NCBI GenBank assembly: GCA_037043015.1
Contig: CM073330.1
Span: forward strand, 3,497,263 to 3,561,262
Direction of reading: 5' to 3'
DNA: 64,000 nt
Source: Bryum argenteum
Taxonomy: Eukaryota > Streptophyta > Bryopsida > Bryales > Bryaceae
In this document: piece by piece, positions 11,101-20,048 of the stretch
Position numbering within the stretch: position 1 is the first letter of the stretch
How the letters are laid out: every line of letters begins with the position of its first letter
The notes under the pieces: model-generated
The model's database searches: none
Seen by the model: the letters and a program-made list of their open reading frames with translations, nothing else
Told to the model about the DNA's origin: nothing
Made by a program: the position numbers and the translations under genes

Positions 11101-11612
11101 TGGTAAGCCCAGGTATCAACCGTTAGTGTGCTGTACTGGGTTGGAGGGGCATATCTATCGGGCGGCAGGGAGGGAGACTCGTGCATGCGCTCACAAACAA
11201 CGGCCGAAGAGGTGATAACTCGTTTATTGTGATGGGGGCTTTTTGTGTGCAGGTTTTTTGTTGTGCTCTTATCACGACTCGTTGTGTGTATTTCATGGGG
11301 TTTCAGCATGCATTGTTGAGAAGTTGGGTCAGAGGTTAAATTAGGGATCGACAAGTTCGAGAAGGGGAGAAAATGAGCAATGTCACAAGCTGAGGTTATA
11401 GAATGATGTTGACCTTGAGAGATGTGATAGCTGGATTGCATAAGTTTAAAGAAAGGTGAATGCGAAATTTCAATGGGCCTGGAATTGAAAAGCCAAGGGT
11501 CATTGCTTTGAAGCAATGACAGAACAGAGAGAAGTAGTTGTATCGCTAAAAAGATACTAAGAAGTGAACAGGCATTTAGAAGCCCTTGACTGTGTATAGT
11601 GTTGCTACTCAT
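8133..11612 (-). CDS. LINE ORF2, first part: long leader ending in a 2A-type motif
   Basis: An 1159-codon frame from the ATG at 11612, which overlaps the ORF1 stop (ATGAGTAG, 8 nt shared). Residues about 11-34 form a hydrophobic segment (ACSLLSIFLAIQLLLSVLSL) that could be a membrane anchor or signal. The rest is rich in His, Thr, Ser, Pro and Asn, matching a sense strand low in G. Residues in the middle form three tandem copies of a roughly 95-residue unit. The frame ends GDIESNPGP (residues 1140-1148), the conserved 2A core at which ribosomes skip a peptide bond between G1147 and P1148. It then hits the insertion and stops at an added TGA. In the intact LINE it continued into the endonuclease. 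The leader resembles no family known to me. Confidence 0.8.
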   Translation of the reverse strand: MSSNTIHSQGLLNACSLLSIFLAIQLLLSVLSLLQSNDPWLFNSRPIEISHSPFFKLMQSSYHISQGQHHSITSACDIAHFLPFSNLSIPNLTSDPTSQQCMLKPHEIHTTSRDKSTTKNLHTKSPHHNKRVITSSAVVCERMHESPSLPPDRYAPPTQYSTLTVDTWAYHPSPAYNQSVSPLPAPTRLVASLPYPTSSLPPLKVYTRQISPYTQAAANPHNKLVTPWPYHTTHVLLTQIAYQSTLHQPQKHQHNKILKTYPFDKKTFALHATACIDHTHQVFHLPCTIARTFAPNPHTADSFGKWEPSPPTLHELSPSTPSTDMMARIHFQSILSLKLLKHHTNPLPKQNVLASQHNIHIFHPTYHTKQIHITLNLAFHPLNLVYPSKHTLHTSILSFRQNNHNKINPIHLEWGRCEYSVHSTYPKSSLFDTTQLYKALPTIYQTHNTHPTYSCKVPNQQIHESLTKITYFLYKQEKLISFSAYDKIKEAEMTRDMKGQERNVNCTYKLHKIYGHSTHKTFSNTLNNKYLFYLSQHPLPLMDKTFPIIYTTKLASRSHPTLIQILLVPTHLQKFISFSTCNKIRGTERTKTMKRQEKNMNCIHKLHKLYDHSTHKSFSNTISNKSLFYPSQHPLGSMEKPFPTIYTTNFTSHPPPTPIQLLLIPTHPQKLISSSCNKIRRAECTREMKGQEKNVNFTYKIHKLYDHLPITLTNKFLFYLLQHPLGPMEKPFSTTYTTKLTSCSPSTLMQILLVSIHLQNPITISRLTKHKHNHIIHLPALFKYNGKTTLSLTTQGFPQASQSPSKTNFPNLHKPKSFYHTYYTTKSILIQLLCPLETIHTSHQSSPSVSPNRPTVRPKLHTHTYILSSIFPTKLLLLKTPFQTSLSYPPNSPSLFIRHIHAPTNFYHHLSYSSHMHTYVISTHITYNITTHPYFQDIIIRPKNKIQKSSHNKQRKHHPYTLHKFPLPQLYTTKQYINAHTQIASLYITTPLQTTHLNLKQTTWKSSLAYKKLTPTLANFLRDTQHTISITHKLPIGMNRNNISTTLTLIHELPQHYWNIMHKQSSQPTLTFTCSYIHSQTMFTQTPQGCISPQVCPLPNSFNTVTTTFIIYTKLHHRKPKIITFTQYFVPNYLFLLFCGDIESNPGPMPNVLHSCRNS
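8169..8192 (-). other. 2A-like ribosome-skipping motif DIESNPGP
   Basis: The codons for D-I-E-S-N-P-G-P sit at 8192-8169 and satisfy the D-x-E-x-N-P-G-P consensus. A hydrophobic run (YLFLLFCG) comes just before it, as in many 2A peptides. The family fact is that this motif makes the ribosome release the chain at Gly and restart at Pro. Here it would separate the 1147-residue leader from the endonuclease/reverse transcriptase. Confidence 0.85.
9310..10190 (-). repeat. three in-frame ~290-bp tandem repeats in LINE ORF2 leader
   Basis: Three copies of about 285-290 bp; each contains a landmark like AGAGATAAGCTT (near 9592, 9882 and 10168) and encodes a unit of roughly 95 residues. Shared residues include KGQE(R/K)N, KLHK(L/I)Y, H(S)THK, SQHPL and FP(I/T)IYTT. 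All copies stay in frame despite many substitutions, which suggests constraint on the encoded unit. Boundaries are approximate. Confidence 0.75.
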
Positions 11613-13683
11613 TTAGATTATTGGTCTCTGGAAGTAAAGAGGGGGCAGGGGCTGGAGGACCTCCTTGAGGTTCACTCAGGGCAGAAAAGATACCGCCAAT
11701 CTGCAAACTATATTCTCGAGACGCCGAGGTCAATAGTTGCAATTGTTGAGTCAAATGGAAGTGTTGTTGCTGTTGAAGTGTAACAACTGTCTCGATCTTC
11801 TCTGTTGTGTGAGAGTTGACGGTGGAGCCCAAGGAGGAGATGTGAGTCTTCAAGCGGTCTTCAACGGCGTGTATGGAGTCGTTGAATTGTGAGAGAGTTG
11901 GAGTAGGTGGTGTCTCATTCTTCATGGCCGTGATGGCTTCGGAAATAACCTCCCTGGTTGGACGTTCATCATGAGATTTGGCAGATAAAGGAGGGTTGGA
12001 CCCTTTCAAGCTCCTAGGATGTGGTGCAAAGTCGATAAATTTGCCGAGACATGGAACTGCCTGTTTCTTGTGCCATTGTGTGTAGACTACCGAATTTAAG
12101 CATCGAACGGTGGCAACGCCGTCGTGACGGTCCATGTGGTCTCCTTCTGCCCGATTGAAAGAAACGGTGTGCACGTTGTTTGGCCCGAGCAACTTGTGTA
12201 ACGCGGCAGTTATGTCTTGTTGTGCTTTATAAACAGGTATTCCACGAACCAACAGAGAGGTAGCAAGTGCATCTGGAGAGTTAGGGTGGGAGTTTCTCAC
12301 AGATGGAAGAGAAATGATTAGTCTCTCATTAGCAAAATGAATAGGAGTGTGGAGGAGGTATTGCCTAGACTTATCCGAGGCAAGGGTAATCTCAGCATAA
12401 TCTAGATCTTTTGTGCGTTTGGTAACGCCAACAAACTCTAAGTTAGTGCCACCAACATATCCTAGGCGTGTGAGCTCACTAAGGAGTTCACGGGAGGTGA
12501 ATTTGGTTAGTGCAGGACTTTTAAAAAGAAGTTTTCTATTGGTGGCTGTTGAAGGAAATTCAAAAGCTTTCTCAACTTTCCCTATAACGTAAGAAAGATC
12601 TTGCAATTGTAAAGTGAATATGCGAGTGCCTTTTAGAAGTGCTATACCATCTACCGAGGGGTTAAGAAGGTCCACCTTGAGGAAGCCCAACCATTTCTTT
12701 GTTTGGGGATGGACCAAGGCAACTATGGGCTCTCTAAATCTATTAGAGAGTTTGATGCCCATGGCCTCAAAACGGGCCAAGGCCGCCTCCTGTACATCCC
12801 CTTTAGTCATTGAATGGTATCCATGATCAAAACGAATTAGAATTTGGTGGGTCTTAGAGAGACCCGTGTTAGTATCGATTTCAACGCCAAAGGGGATTTG
12901 GGTTAGATGAAGGAATTGCCCAGACAATCCATCTGGACGAGTAGAAGGGTACAATAACTGCGGTACATGGGGGAAGGAGTGGCGGCAGGAGTGAAACTCA
13001 CTCACCTCTGAGTCAGGCATCCCGCAGGATCCATTTGCGATTGCTGCATAGAAAGTGTATTCTTGGACTCCTCGTTCAACATTCAAGTTTTCATGTACCG
13101 AAAATGAAAGCCAGAGGTGCTGGACATAATCAGCAAAGGTAGGTGAGGCAGTGATGGACTGGTTACGAGTTTGAGCAGGAGGAGGTAGCGTTTCCTTGAT
13201 GACGTGCTGGTCAGGGGGTGCCAATTGGACGTCGGTGGAGGTGGCCATCTCAAGTGCGCCATTATGTTGAGCTCCATCATCTGGGGCAACAGGTCCATTG
13301 GTAGGGACTGCCTTGCTGTGAGCCGAAGAGTCAACATGTTGGATGGTGGCAGCCGGAGCTGCTGATCGGGAGTTCGATGCGGTTGGTGACAAGAGTTTGT
13401 TAGCTGAAGCAGCAGGAGTACGAAATGCTACCGAGGAGTGCGATGCACGATCAGCTTCGAGATCTCCATCCAGTGAACGCTTTCTAATGCGTGAGAGGGA
13501 GTTGTTTGATGCAAGCGGGTCTTGTTCCATTGGCTGGTTAGGCCCACATCCTTTAGGCCAGTCCCTGTCTGCAACTTGTTCAGTCGACAGAGCGAGGTCG
13601 CTGAGCTTCGCCGTCATTTGCTTTTTCTTCATGGATCCGGATCTTGTCGATCGGACACCCTTGATAGACTTGGATGGTGCCAT
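11605..13683 (-). CDS. LINE ORF1 protein
   Basis: A 692-residue protein starting MAPSKSIKGVRSTRSG, with a basic, disordered N-terminal quarter typical of nucleic-acid-binding ORF1 proteins. The centre (about residues 190-530) looks folded, with two stretches that could be RRM-like (for example ATSLLVRGIPVYKAQQD followed by HDGVATVRCLNS). The C-terminal 100 residues contain a likely coiled coil with a QQQQ run (TVVTLQQQQHFHLTQQLQ). No CCHC zinc knuckle is seen. It lies directly 5' of ORF2 on the same strand, and its stop overlaps the ORF2 start, so the two are probably read from one RNA by termination and re-initiation. Base composition is balanced, unlike ORF2. The RRM reading is an inference. 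Confidence 0.8.
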   Translation of the reverse strand: MAPSKSIKGVRSTRSGSMKKKQMTAKLSDLALSTEQVADRDWPKGCGPNQPMEQDPLASNNSLSRIRKRSLDGDLEADRASHSSVAFRTPAASANKLLSPTASNSRSAAPAATIQHVDSSAHSKAVPTNGPVAPDDGAQHNGALEMATSTDVQLAPPDQHVIKETLPPPAQTRNQSITASPTFADYVQHLWLSFSVHENLNVERGVQEYTFYAAIANGSCGMPDSEVSEFHSCRHSFPHVPQLLYPSTRPDGLSGQFLHLTQIPFGVEIDTNTGLSKTHQILIRFDHGYHSMTKGDVQEAALARFEAMGIKLSNRFREPIVALVHPQTKKWLGFLKVDLLNPSVDGIALLKGTRIFTLQLQDLSYVIGKVEKAFEFPSTATNRKLLFKSPALTKFTSRELLSELTRLGYVGGTNLEFVGVTKRTKDLDYAEITLASDKSRQYLLHTPIHFANERLIISLPSVRNSHPNSPDALATSLLVRGIPVYKAQQDITAALHKLLGPNNVHTVSFNRAEGDHMDRHDGVATVRCLNSVVYTQWHKKQAVPCLGKFIDFAPHPRSLKGSNPPLSAKSHDERPTREVISEAITAMKNETPPTPTLSQFNDSIHAVEDRLKTHISSLGSTVNSHTTEKIETVVTLQQQQHFHLTQQLQLLTSASREYSLQIGGIFSALSEPQGGPPAPAPSLLPETNNLNE

Positions 13684-13790
13684 GTTGTCAAACGGTGGCG
13701 GAGTATATGCGGTTCGATGTGTAGTGAGAGCTCAATCCCAATGGATCAATATGAAGGACAACGTCACGTCTTGGAGTGCAAAAATTGAAA

Positions 13791-14270
13791 TTTAAAGAAT
13801 TTCAAAGATTCAATTTTGTCCTTGAACTTCCTATAGTGTTTCTTTTTAGATTCAATGCAATTTTGATTATGAACTTCTACGTTGTACATTGCTATATGAC
13901 ATTTATATACTATTTTTGGCATTTATACAATAGACATACTTTATAAGAGATAAAAGGCCAACATGTGCTATTCAACAAGAAAATATGTAGCATCTCGCTC
14001 TATATTATATGAAAATCCATACATAAAATTCATAAACGTACTTTAGAAACTGATAGTAAATACTATAATATAACATGCATAATACTATAACCAAACATCT
14101 CATACTTTACTCAAACATATCAATCAAACCTAACATGCCACCTAAACATCATATTGACTTGCTACTTATAAATCTCTGATGCTCTAATCATCCTCCTCCA
14201 TTGTCCTACCGGTACTGCCTTCATAGGCCTCATGTACCATACGATCCACTGCCGCCAGCGACACTGGGGG
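13791..14270. other. AT-rich spacer
   Basis: AT-rich sequence between the LINE 5' end and the next relic gene. No gene, terminal repeat or tandem array is visible. Confidence 0.5.
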
Positions 14271-14271
14271 A

Positions 14272-17227
14272 TCAATAGAATCTTGAAGACTGATGGACGC
14301 ACTCTCGTGACGCCAGAATCGCCGCCTCACCGTGGCGAGTGTACCTTATGCCATCGGTGTTATAGTAGAAGCCGTCTCTAAATGTCATCATTGGTGCAAA
14401 GGCCTCGTTGAAAGCTATGGTGTCCGCTGATTCCGTAGATTGTGGAATGGATGGCACCATTGGTCTCGTTTGAATTGGAGTATCTAGAACCACCTCTGGT
14501 ATCTCTGATCCTTCCTCAAAGCCATTAGGTTCCACAGACGAATGAAGCCCGTCGTCACATGAGTTATGATCGAAGCGGGGTACATCGTCGCCATACTCAC
14601 GCGCGTCGTCGTGACGTTTGCCAATGTGTATGGTGCTGGAATAGAAGTATCCGCTTCATCTCCAAGCTCGTCCTCGTCACTACCGCCTTCCTCTGAACCT
14701 ATGTTCATCGGATCTTCACCCTCGGAAATGCCAACGCTGGTGCTCCTTGTTGCACCTGTCATCTCAGGGATCTGAAATTGTCCTTGGAAGTTGTCAAACA
14801 ACTTTGTATACAAGAAGTTTAGCCTTTCCAGGCTATCGTCAATGACAATGATCTCCGATCCATGGAAACCTCCATGAAGGATTGTCGGAATGGCCGTTGT
14901 AATGTTATACGCAGCCAAACCCCAACCAATTGGCAAATACGCATCCACCAGTCTAGAGAGCTCGGATGGCGATCGCTCGAGTCTATCACCCTCCGACGGT
15001 TGATGTGTCTCACTCCATTGATCGTGAAATACAAGTGGTAGTGGACGGTCCCTTAAACATAATTCCTGCTTGGGGAAGTATCAACAGGGTGTTGCATATG
15101 AACAACAACACCTCCAAATGGTTGCACCGCTTGTCAGAATCGACCACACCCCGTAAAGTTGAGGGCATACCGATCAACCGAGTTTGCGCCAAATGCCCAA
15201 CATCCATGTCGTTGAGTGCCACCTCGGGAAGTTTGAGCTTCGCGAACAACTCGGCATTAGCAAACACGGCCGTGGTGGTAATGAGAGAATACGTTCCATC
15301 GTTCAACGCCCGTCATCCACGCCGACAATTGTGCAATAACTTTGGTGAATCGCTTCTTCTTCCTGGGACCGTCTCCATGCCTTCCCCACCACGCCGACAA
15401 TCAACAACCCACAAGTACGATTGTGTCAACTGCTGGACATCAAGATGAAATAATCCTTCCCAAGCTCGAACCATAAGATGATCTGGTGTACTGGTCTGAG
15501 TTGGCCTTCGAACTTGTAACACCCACTTCCATGTGACGGTAGTGGCACCACCTTCATCTGCTGATGCTTCCACTTCTCCATGTGTTCTTGTTGCAATGTC
15601 CTGATAGTGAACCTTGATGGAGGTGGGAATAAGTTCACTTATGTCTGCCAACTTGGACACCTTCTCTCGTGTAGGTTTAGCCCATGCGGCTTTTGTGTCT
15701 TTGGCCAAGTCCTTGCCAAATGCATCAATTTGCTCCTTGCCCCCGGGAAAATAATTCCGTACAGATATGTGGAAGAACTCTTCCATGGAATTAGGTGAGC
15801 ACTCTTTGTTGGACACCATTAACCAACGAGTGATATTAGCGACCGCTTCTTGTCTCATGATCCGGTCAACTGCACCTGCAATAGTACGGGGATCCCTAGA
15901 CGCATCCTTGATGGCGTGAAAGTAATATGATTGTCGAGGTCTGCGGTTGTCCTCCCCCACTGGCTTAGCTGCACAAGACTTGACTAGCCGTAGATAAGCA
16001 GACTCGGGAACCACATTGAGCGGCCTCAACCAATTCATGGTCATTCGCTTCCGATGCTCCCGTACATCCACAGTAGGATCTAGGTTGTTCTTGTCTGCAA
16101 ACGCCTTCCACTTCTTCTCCTCTTCCTTGCTATAAAAGAGATAGCCATCTTCGTAGTCTTTGCACACTTGAAGGATAGCTTCGTAACACTCGCGCCGAGG
16201 ATTCCACGCATGAATGGTCAAGTCATGCATCTGCTTTGCCAACCTCTTGATTGTTATATCTTTGTTGCCCTCAACAAGGTTCTTCTGCACTGCATTAGCC
16301 GCACACACCAGAGCTTTAGCCCTGCGTTCATCGTCTGCGCGAAACCAAGCTATCAGGCTTCCCATACAACTCCCAAATCTCGCGTAGCTTTCTCAAGTCC
16401 TCATCCATGGTGGAATATTTTGTCCTATTCCATTCCTTCTTGTTGACCCGCGCGGACTTCGCTAGGTACAATGCAGGATCATCGTATACGACAAATGTTG
16501 CCTCCCGCATTTCAAAGATGTTAACAAACTCAGCATGTGAGAGTTTGTGTTGGGCAACCTCTTCCTTCGCAAAATTGCAGTCGCAACTATGTGTTGTCCA
16601 TCCACCGCTCCCAAATGATCCTCCTCAAGCCAACACAACCGAGAGTGTGTTGTACCGTGAATAGACGCTAATCCGTGTGTATCAAATATGCGTTGGAACT
16701 CGTTGTGCTCTTTTCGAGGGGAATGACACCTCTTCTCGCCGAACCAACCACACCATCGCCGGTAGTGACATCCACAATGTACTTGATCGGACGAAGAACC
16801 AACTTGCTCACACAAGTCTTGTTCTCTGGATGTCTCATAAAGTCATAAACCTCTCTAACTCTCTTTGCAGAGAGTACCCGATGGTTTGTCAAAGGACTCT
16901 CCACTTGGATAATCTTGTCGATCTTCACCTCGAATACAATGTCCCCCCATAGTGATCCTTTCGCAATTTCTCCTTCAGTAGGTATCGGTGCTAGGAACTT
17001 ACTTGACGTTGAGGCCTCCAACGCCATCCTCGGTTCCGACTCTGAATCCTCTTCGTCCTGGTCCGATACTTTTGAAACTCGTCCTCCACTGCCGATACAT
17101 TCAATGAAGAACTCGGTACATAAGCGCATGCTCCATCTTTGGCCGGAAACCTCATGGTTGTAGACCCACTACCCCTACCACGCGCCCTCGATCCTCGTCC
17201 GCTTGACCTCGCACCACTTGTAGCCAC
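14272..17227 (-). pseudogene. decayed gene with possible ParB/sulfiredoxin-like segment
   Basis: Minus-strand coding runs through at least five frames, so the gene is broken. It may begin at MATSGARSSGRGSRARG (17227), an Arg/Gly-rich start. A segment follows (AKRVREVYDFMRHPENKT, SKLVLRPI) and then, after a frame change, LGAVDGQHIVATAI. Spacing of RPI and a VDGQH(I) motif recalls the ParB/sulfiredoxin fold, in which this motif binds nucleotide. The longest piece (16365-15313) is rich in helices and Trp (WLRPLNVVPESAYLRL, ITRWLMVSNKE). The C-terminal part (14948-14484) has ILHGGFHGSEIIVIDD and an acidic SEEGGSDEDELGDEAD patch. A related fragment lies at 21.2-22.0 kb. The ParB assignment is inference; the family is otherwise unknown to me. 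Confidence 0.45.
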
Positions 17228-17654
17228 ATTCGACGATCGTCCACCGAACCGATACTATGTCGCTCTCTCACGTCGTGGCCGCTTTGAAGGACGTCCTCTT
17301 CCACATAGAGAACACTTCCTACAAAGCGGCTCGATGAGTCGCGATATCGCTGGACGGGCACATTGATTAATCGCTGAAGTGGCCGGGTAATCCAACTCAC
17401 TTCCAATAACATAACTACGGTGAATTGGATCCGTCTCTTCCTGTTCACCGGTGGACCTTGTGATGTTGCATGTGTTGGATCCGCCTCTAGTAATGCTTCG
17501 TCTTAATATGGGCATCCATAAGAACCATTGCGCGCGCCACATCCTCCCGTGATAACCCTAGACAATGTGACATATGCTCCCGCCTCGCCGCACGTATCAT
17601 CTGCGGGCGATATTCACCAAAATTTCTGCAAGGTATTGAGAAATTTCACGGACC

Positions 17655-17960
17655 TTAACTTGCAAGCAAAGATTCTGGAATGGATGCAAGAAGAAGTCGT
17701 CTCGACAGAGAAGTCTTCCGCATTGCTTCATCAAAGATCGTGACACACATCACATATATCATGTCGACGATGGGCGGGTAGTAATTGCTTGAATCTCGCC
17801 AAAACGCTTGCTTAACGCCGACGTCACGGTCCCTTATTTTAAAAGGTTGGTGCGTCATCCACAAATAAGGCTTTGAGGGGTCCTCTTCTACAATCCACCA
17901 TCCGCTTCTCCCATGTCTTGTCGATTTTGCGGTTGGTTCCGACGTTGCGAGGCATGGCAA
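17655..17960 (-). pseudogene. fragment of a second relic gene, minus strand
   Basis: Coding-like sequence upstream of the previous relic. It reads MPRNVGTNRKIDKTWEK in one frame and then KIRDRDVGVKQAFWRDSSN in another, ending SIPESLLAS. The motif TWEKRMVD near the start suggests a DNA-binding N-terminus of a transposon protein, but too little is left to name a family. It may be the 5' exon of the gene at 14.3-17.2 kb or a separate unit. Confidence 0.25.
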
Positions 17961-19190
17961 CCTCGATCATCATTGGAACACAATATCATAATGGTTAATA
18001 TGGTGTACTTTAGAAGTCTATTTGACAATTGTTTTGATTTCTATTCAATAAAATATTGATAACTTATACCAAAATTCACCATCCGACCACATGGTTCATG
18101 TGAATATAGACAAACATAGGCCATTTTGTTTGTTTTGATTCTAATATGACTCCATGTGGAAGTTGTTTTATGATTGACGACTCTTTAGCCCCGAAAAGCC
18201 TAGGCCATTATTCTTCAAGAAACACTTCAAATCATCACTATCAAAAAGTGGCTTCAAAATCTAGTTTTAGAGTGAAATTTAAGACTTCTAATCCTAGAAT
18301 CTTAAAATAAACATTGATATAAAGCCACCAAATTTTTTAGGCTACTATGCATCGGAAGGATTAAAATATTATAGCATTTGAAATCATAAGAATAATTCAT
18401 TTGCTTAATTGTATTTAGTGGTCTAGCACACTTTAATTTCACTTGGCTTAAAAAAAATTCACTATACAAGGTCTAACTTCTTTAAAATCATGATTGGCAT
18501 GATCATGTTGGTTACCTTAAAACCAATTTCTAGACATGGAAAAGGTGTGTAGCATATTCAAAACAAATATACAAAGGATCGAGATTGAAATTATTTGACA
18601 AAATTTTATGCCACATTTTAATCTTTTGTGAACTCAACATGCTTTAGAATGAAAATCCAAAATGATTGATAAGAATTTATTTATCACATAAAATTTTCGC
18701 TAGAAAAAAAAATAAATTTAAATGAAGATCTATAGGTTTTATGTAGAAAATAGTATTTTTTTTCTTTCCCTTGACCAAAATGTGTGAACACGTTTGATCA
18801 AGTTAAATGCTCTTTTTTACAAATGAAGACAATTTTAGAAATTTGGAATCGTAAAAGAAGGTAATATTTTTAGTCTCAAACGATTTGTATGTGAAAGATG
18901 TTAGTTCTACAATATCTACATTAATATTTTTACTATCATGTGTTGCTAAATGTTTTCATTTTTCTTGTTTTTAAGCAAGTAACTATAATGTATGACGGGT
19001 ATCAATATGGGCGGGTATCCGTCATAGGCGGGTATCAGACGTTTGAAATGGCTTTAATATAGTAAATGGGATGTTTATTGGAGTTCACTTGGTTGATTGT
19101 TTCAAGGGTGTCTTGCGCACACACACCCCTTGCAATCTCTGCTAATTTTTTTATTATTTTTATTTTTAAAAGATTTTTAAATTTTTTTAG
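17961..19190. other. AT-rich region without genes
   Basis: Strongly AT-rich, with many short A and T runs. The only structure noticed is a short GCGGGTATC-type repetition at about 19000-19040. No coding sequence supported. Confidence 0.5.
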
Positions 19191-19620
19191 GGTTTAAGGT
19201 TTTAAGATTAGGATTTTGGTGGCTTTGGTGGCGGCTGCATGGCTGCAACAAAGACCACAAAGAGGATGAAGGGAGGAAGACGAAGATTTTAACATATCGA
19301 GTACAAAGTGGACAACTTGAATAGTAGCGTCACTGCATGCAAGAGCGAACAAGAACCCAAAATGCACGCCGCAACAAGAGCAACAATACCAAAGATAGCA
19401 ATGAGGAATAGCAACAAGATCGCAAAGTAGCAAGCATCGATTCGATAGCAACAGCAGGCGGCGATCTGGTACAATAGCAGCAGCGATTCGGTACTAGACC
19501 AAGCAGCGATTTGGTACAACAGCAGCAAGCGATAAGGAGAATCGGCAAAAAGATTTTTGGTTGCAACAAGTCACGAAACTCTCCTAGTGCTCTACAGATC
19601 GTCCTAGCAGCGTTCTTGAG

Positions 19621-19767
19621 AAACACGAGCAAGAGCGGAGGAGGAAGAAAAGGCAATAGCAACCTGCAGAAACACGAGCAAGAGCGGAGGAGGAAGAAAC
19701 GGCAACAACGACCTTCAAAAACACGAGCAAGGGCGGAGGAGGAAGAAACGGCAAGTGTGCGAGAAGA
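19621..19767 (+). repeat. three 49-bp tandem repeats
   Basis: Copies start at 19621, 19670 and 19719. Each contains AAACACGAGCAAGAGCGGAG (third copy has GGGCGG) followed by AGGAAGAAA. Being 49 bp long, the unit shifts reading frame from copy to copy and is not a protein repeat. Confidence 0.85.
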
Positions 19768-19790
19768 TCAGAAGCGGGGAGGTCAGATGG

Positions 19791-20004
19791 AAAAAAAGAG
19801 AGGAGGTGGTAGAGGTGTTCGCCGGCACCCCTCGCCCCCCGCTTTGTCGGGGGGGTGACCTGCGGTCGAGAGCGTGTGAGCGCCCGCGCGCACACCGTCT
19901 GTCACAAACGCTGCCCGGCCTTGCGCAGCGCCGCACTCGATCATGAGGCCACCCGCCAAAGAAGCGCAGGGGCTGTGGGTGCCCGGGCGAACACCTCTAC
20001 CACC

Positions 20005-20045
<41 letters not shown>
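19791..20045. mobile_element. small GC-rich foldback element with A/T-tailed ends
   Basis: Inverted arms: GAGGAGGTGGTAGAGGTG... at about 19799-19822 and its reverse complement at 19986-20010. Outside the arms are an A run (19791-19797) on the left and a long T run (20011-20045) on the right, so the inverted symmetry extends into the homopolymers. The core of about 160 bp is very GC-rich in an otherwise AT-rich tract. No open target duplication can be read through the homopolymers. Class unknown. Confidence 0.6.

Positions 20046-20048
<3 letters not shown>

Larger units (their letters stand above)
1..13790 (-). mobile_element. 2A-containing LINE retrotransposon, interrupted
   Basis: Minus-strand non-LTR retrotransposon. 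In transcription order: short 5' leader above 13683, ORF1 (13683-11605), ORF2 first part (11612-8136), a foreign insertion (3178-8135), then ORF2 second part with endonuclease and reverse transcriptase (3177 to the left edge). The two ORF2 parts belong together: the upstream part stops within the codons R-N-S at the insertion edge, and the downstream part resumes with (N)-S-H-P in the same frame once the insert and its presumed 5-bp target duplication are removed. The 3' end lies outside the window. The exact 5' end near 13790 is a guess, because no target duplication is visible at that side. Confidence 0.85.

Noticed and set aside
13343-13795. A 150-residue plus-strand reading frame
   Set aside because: Antisense to the start of LINE ORF1.
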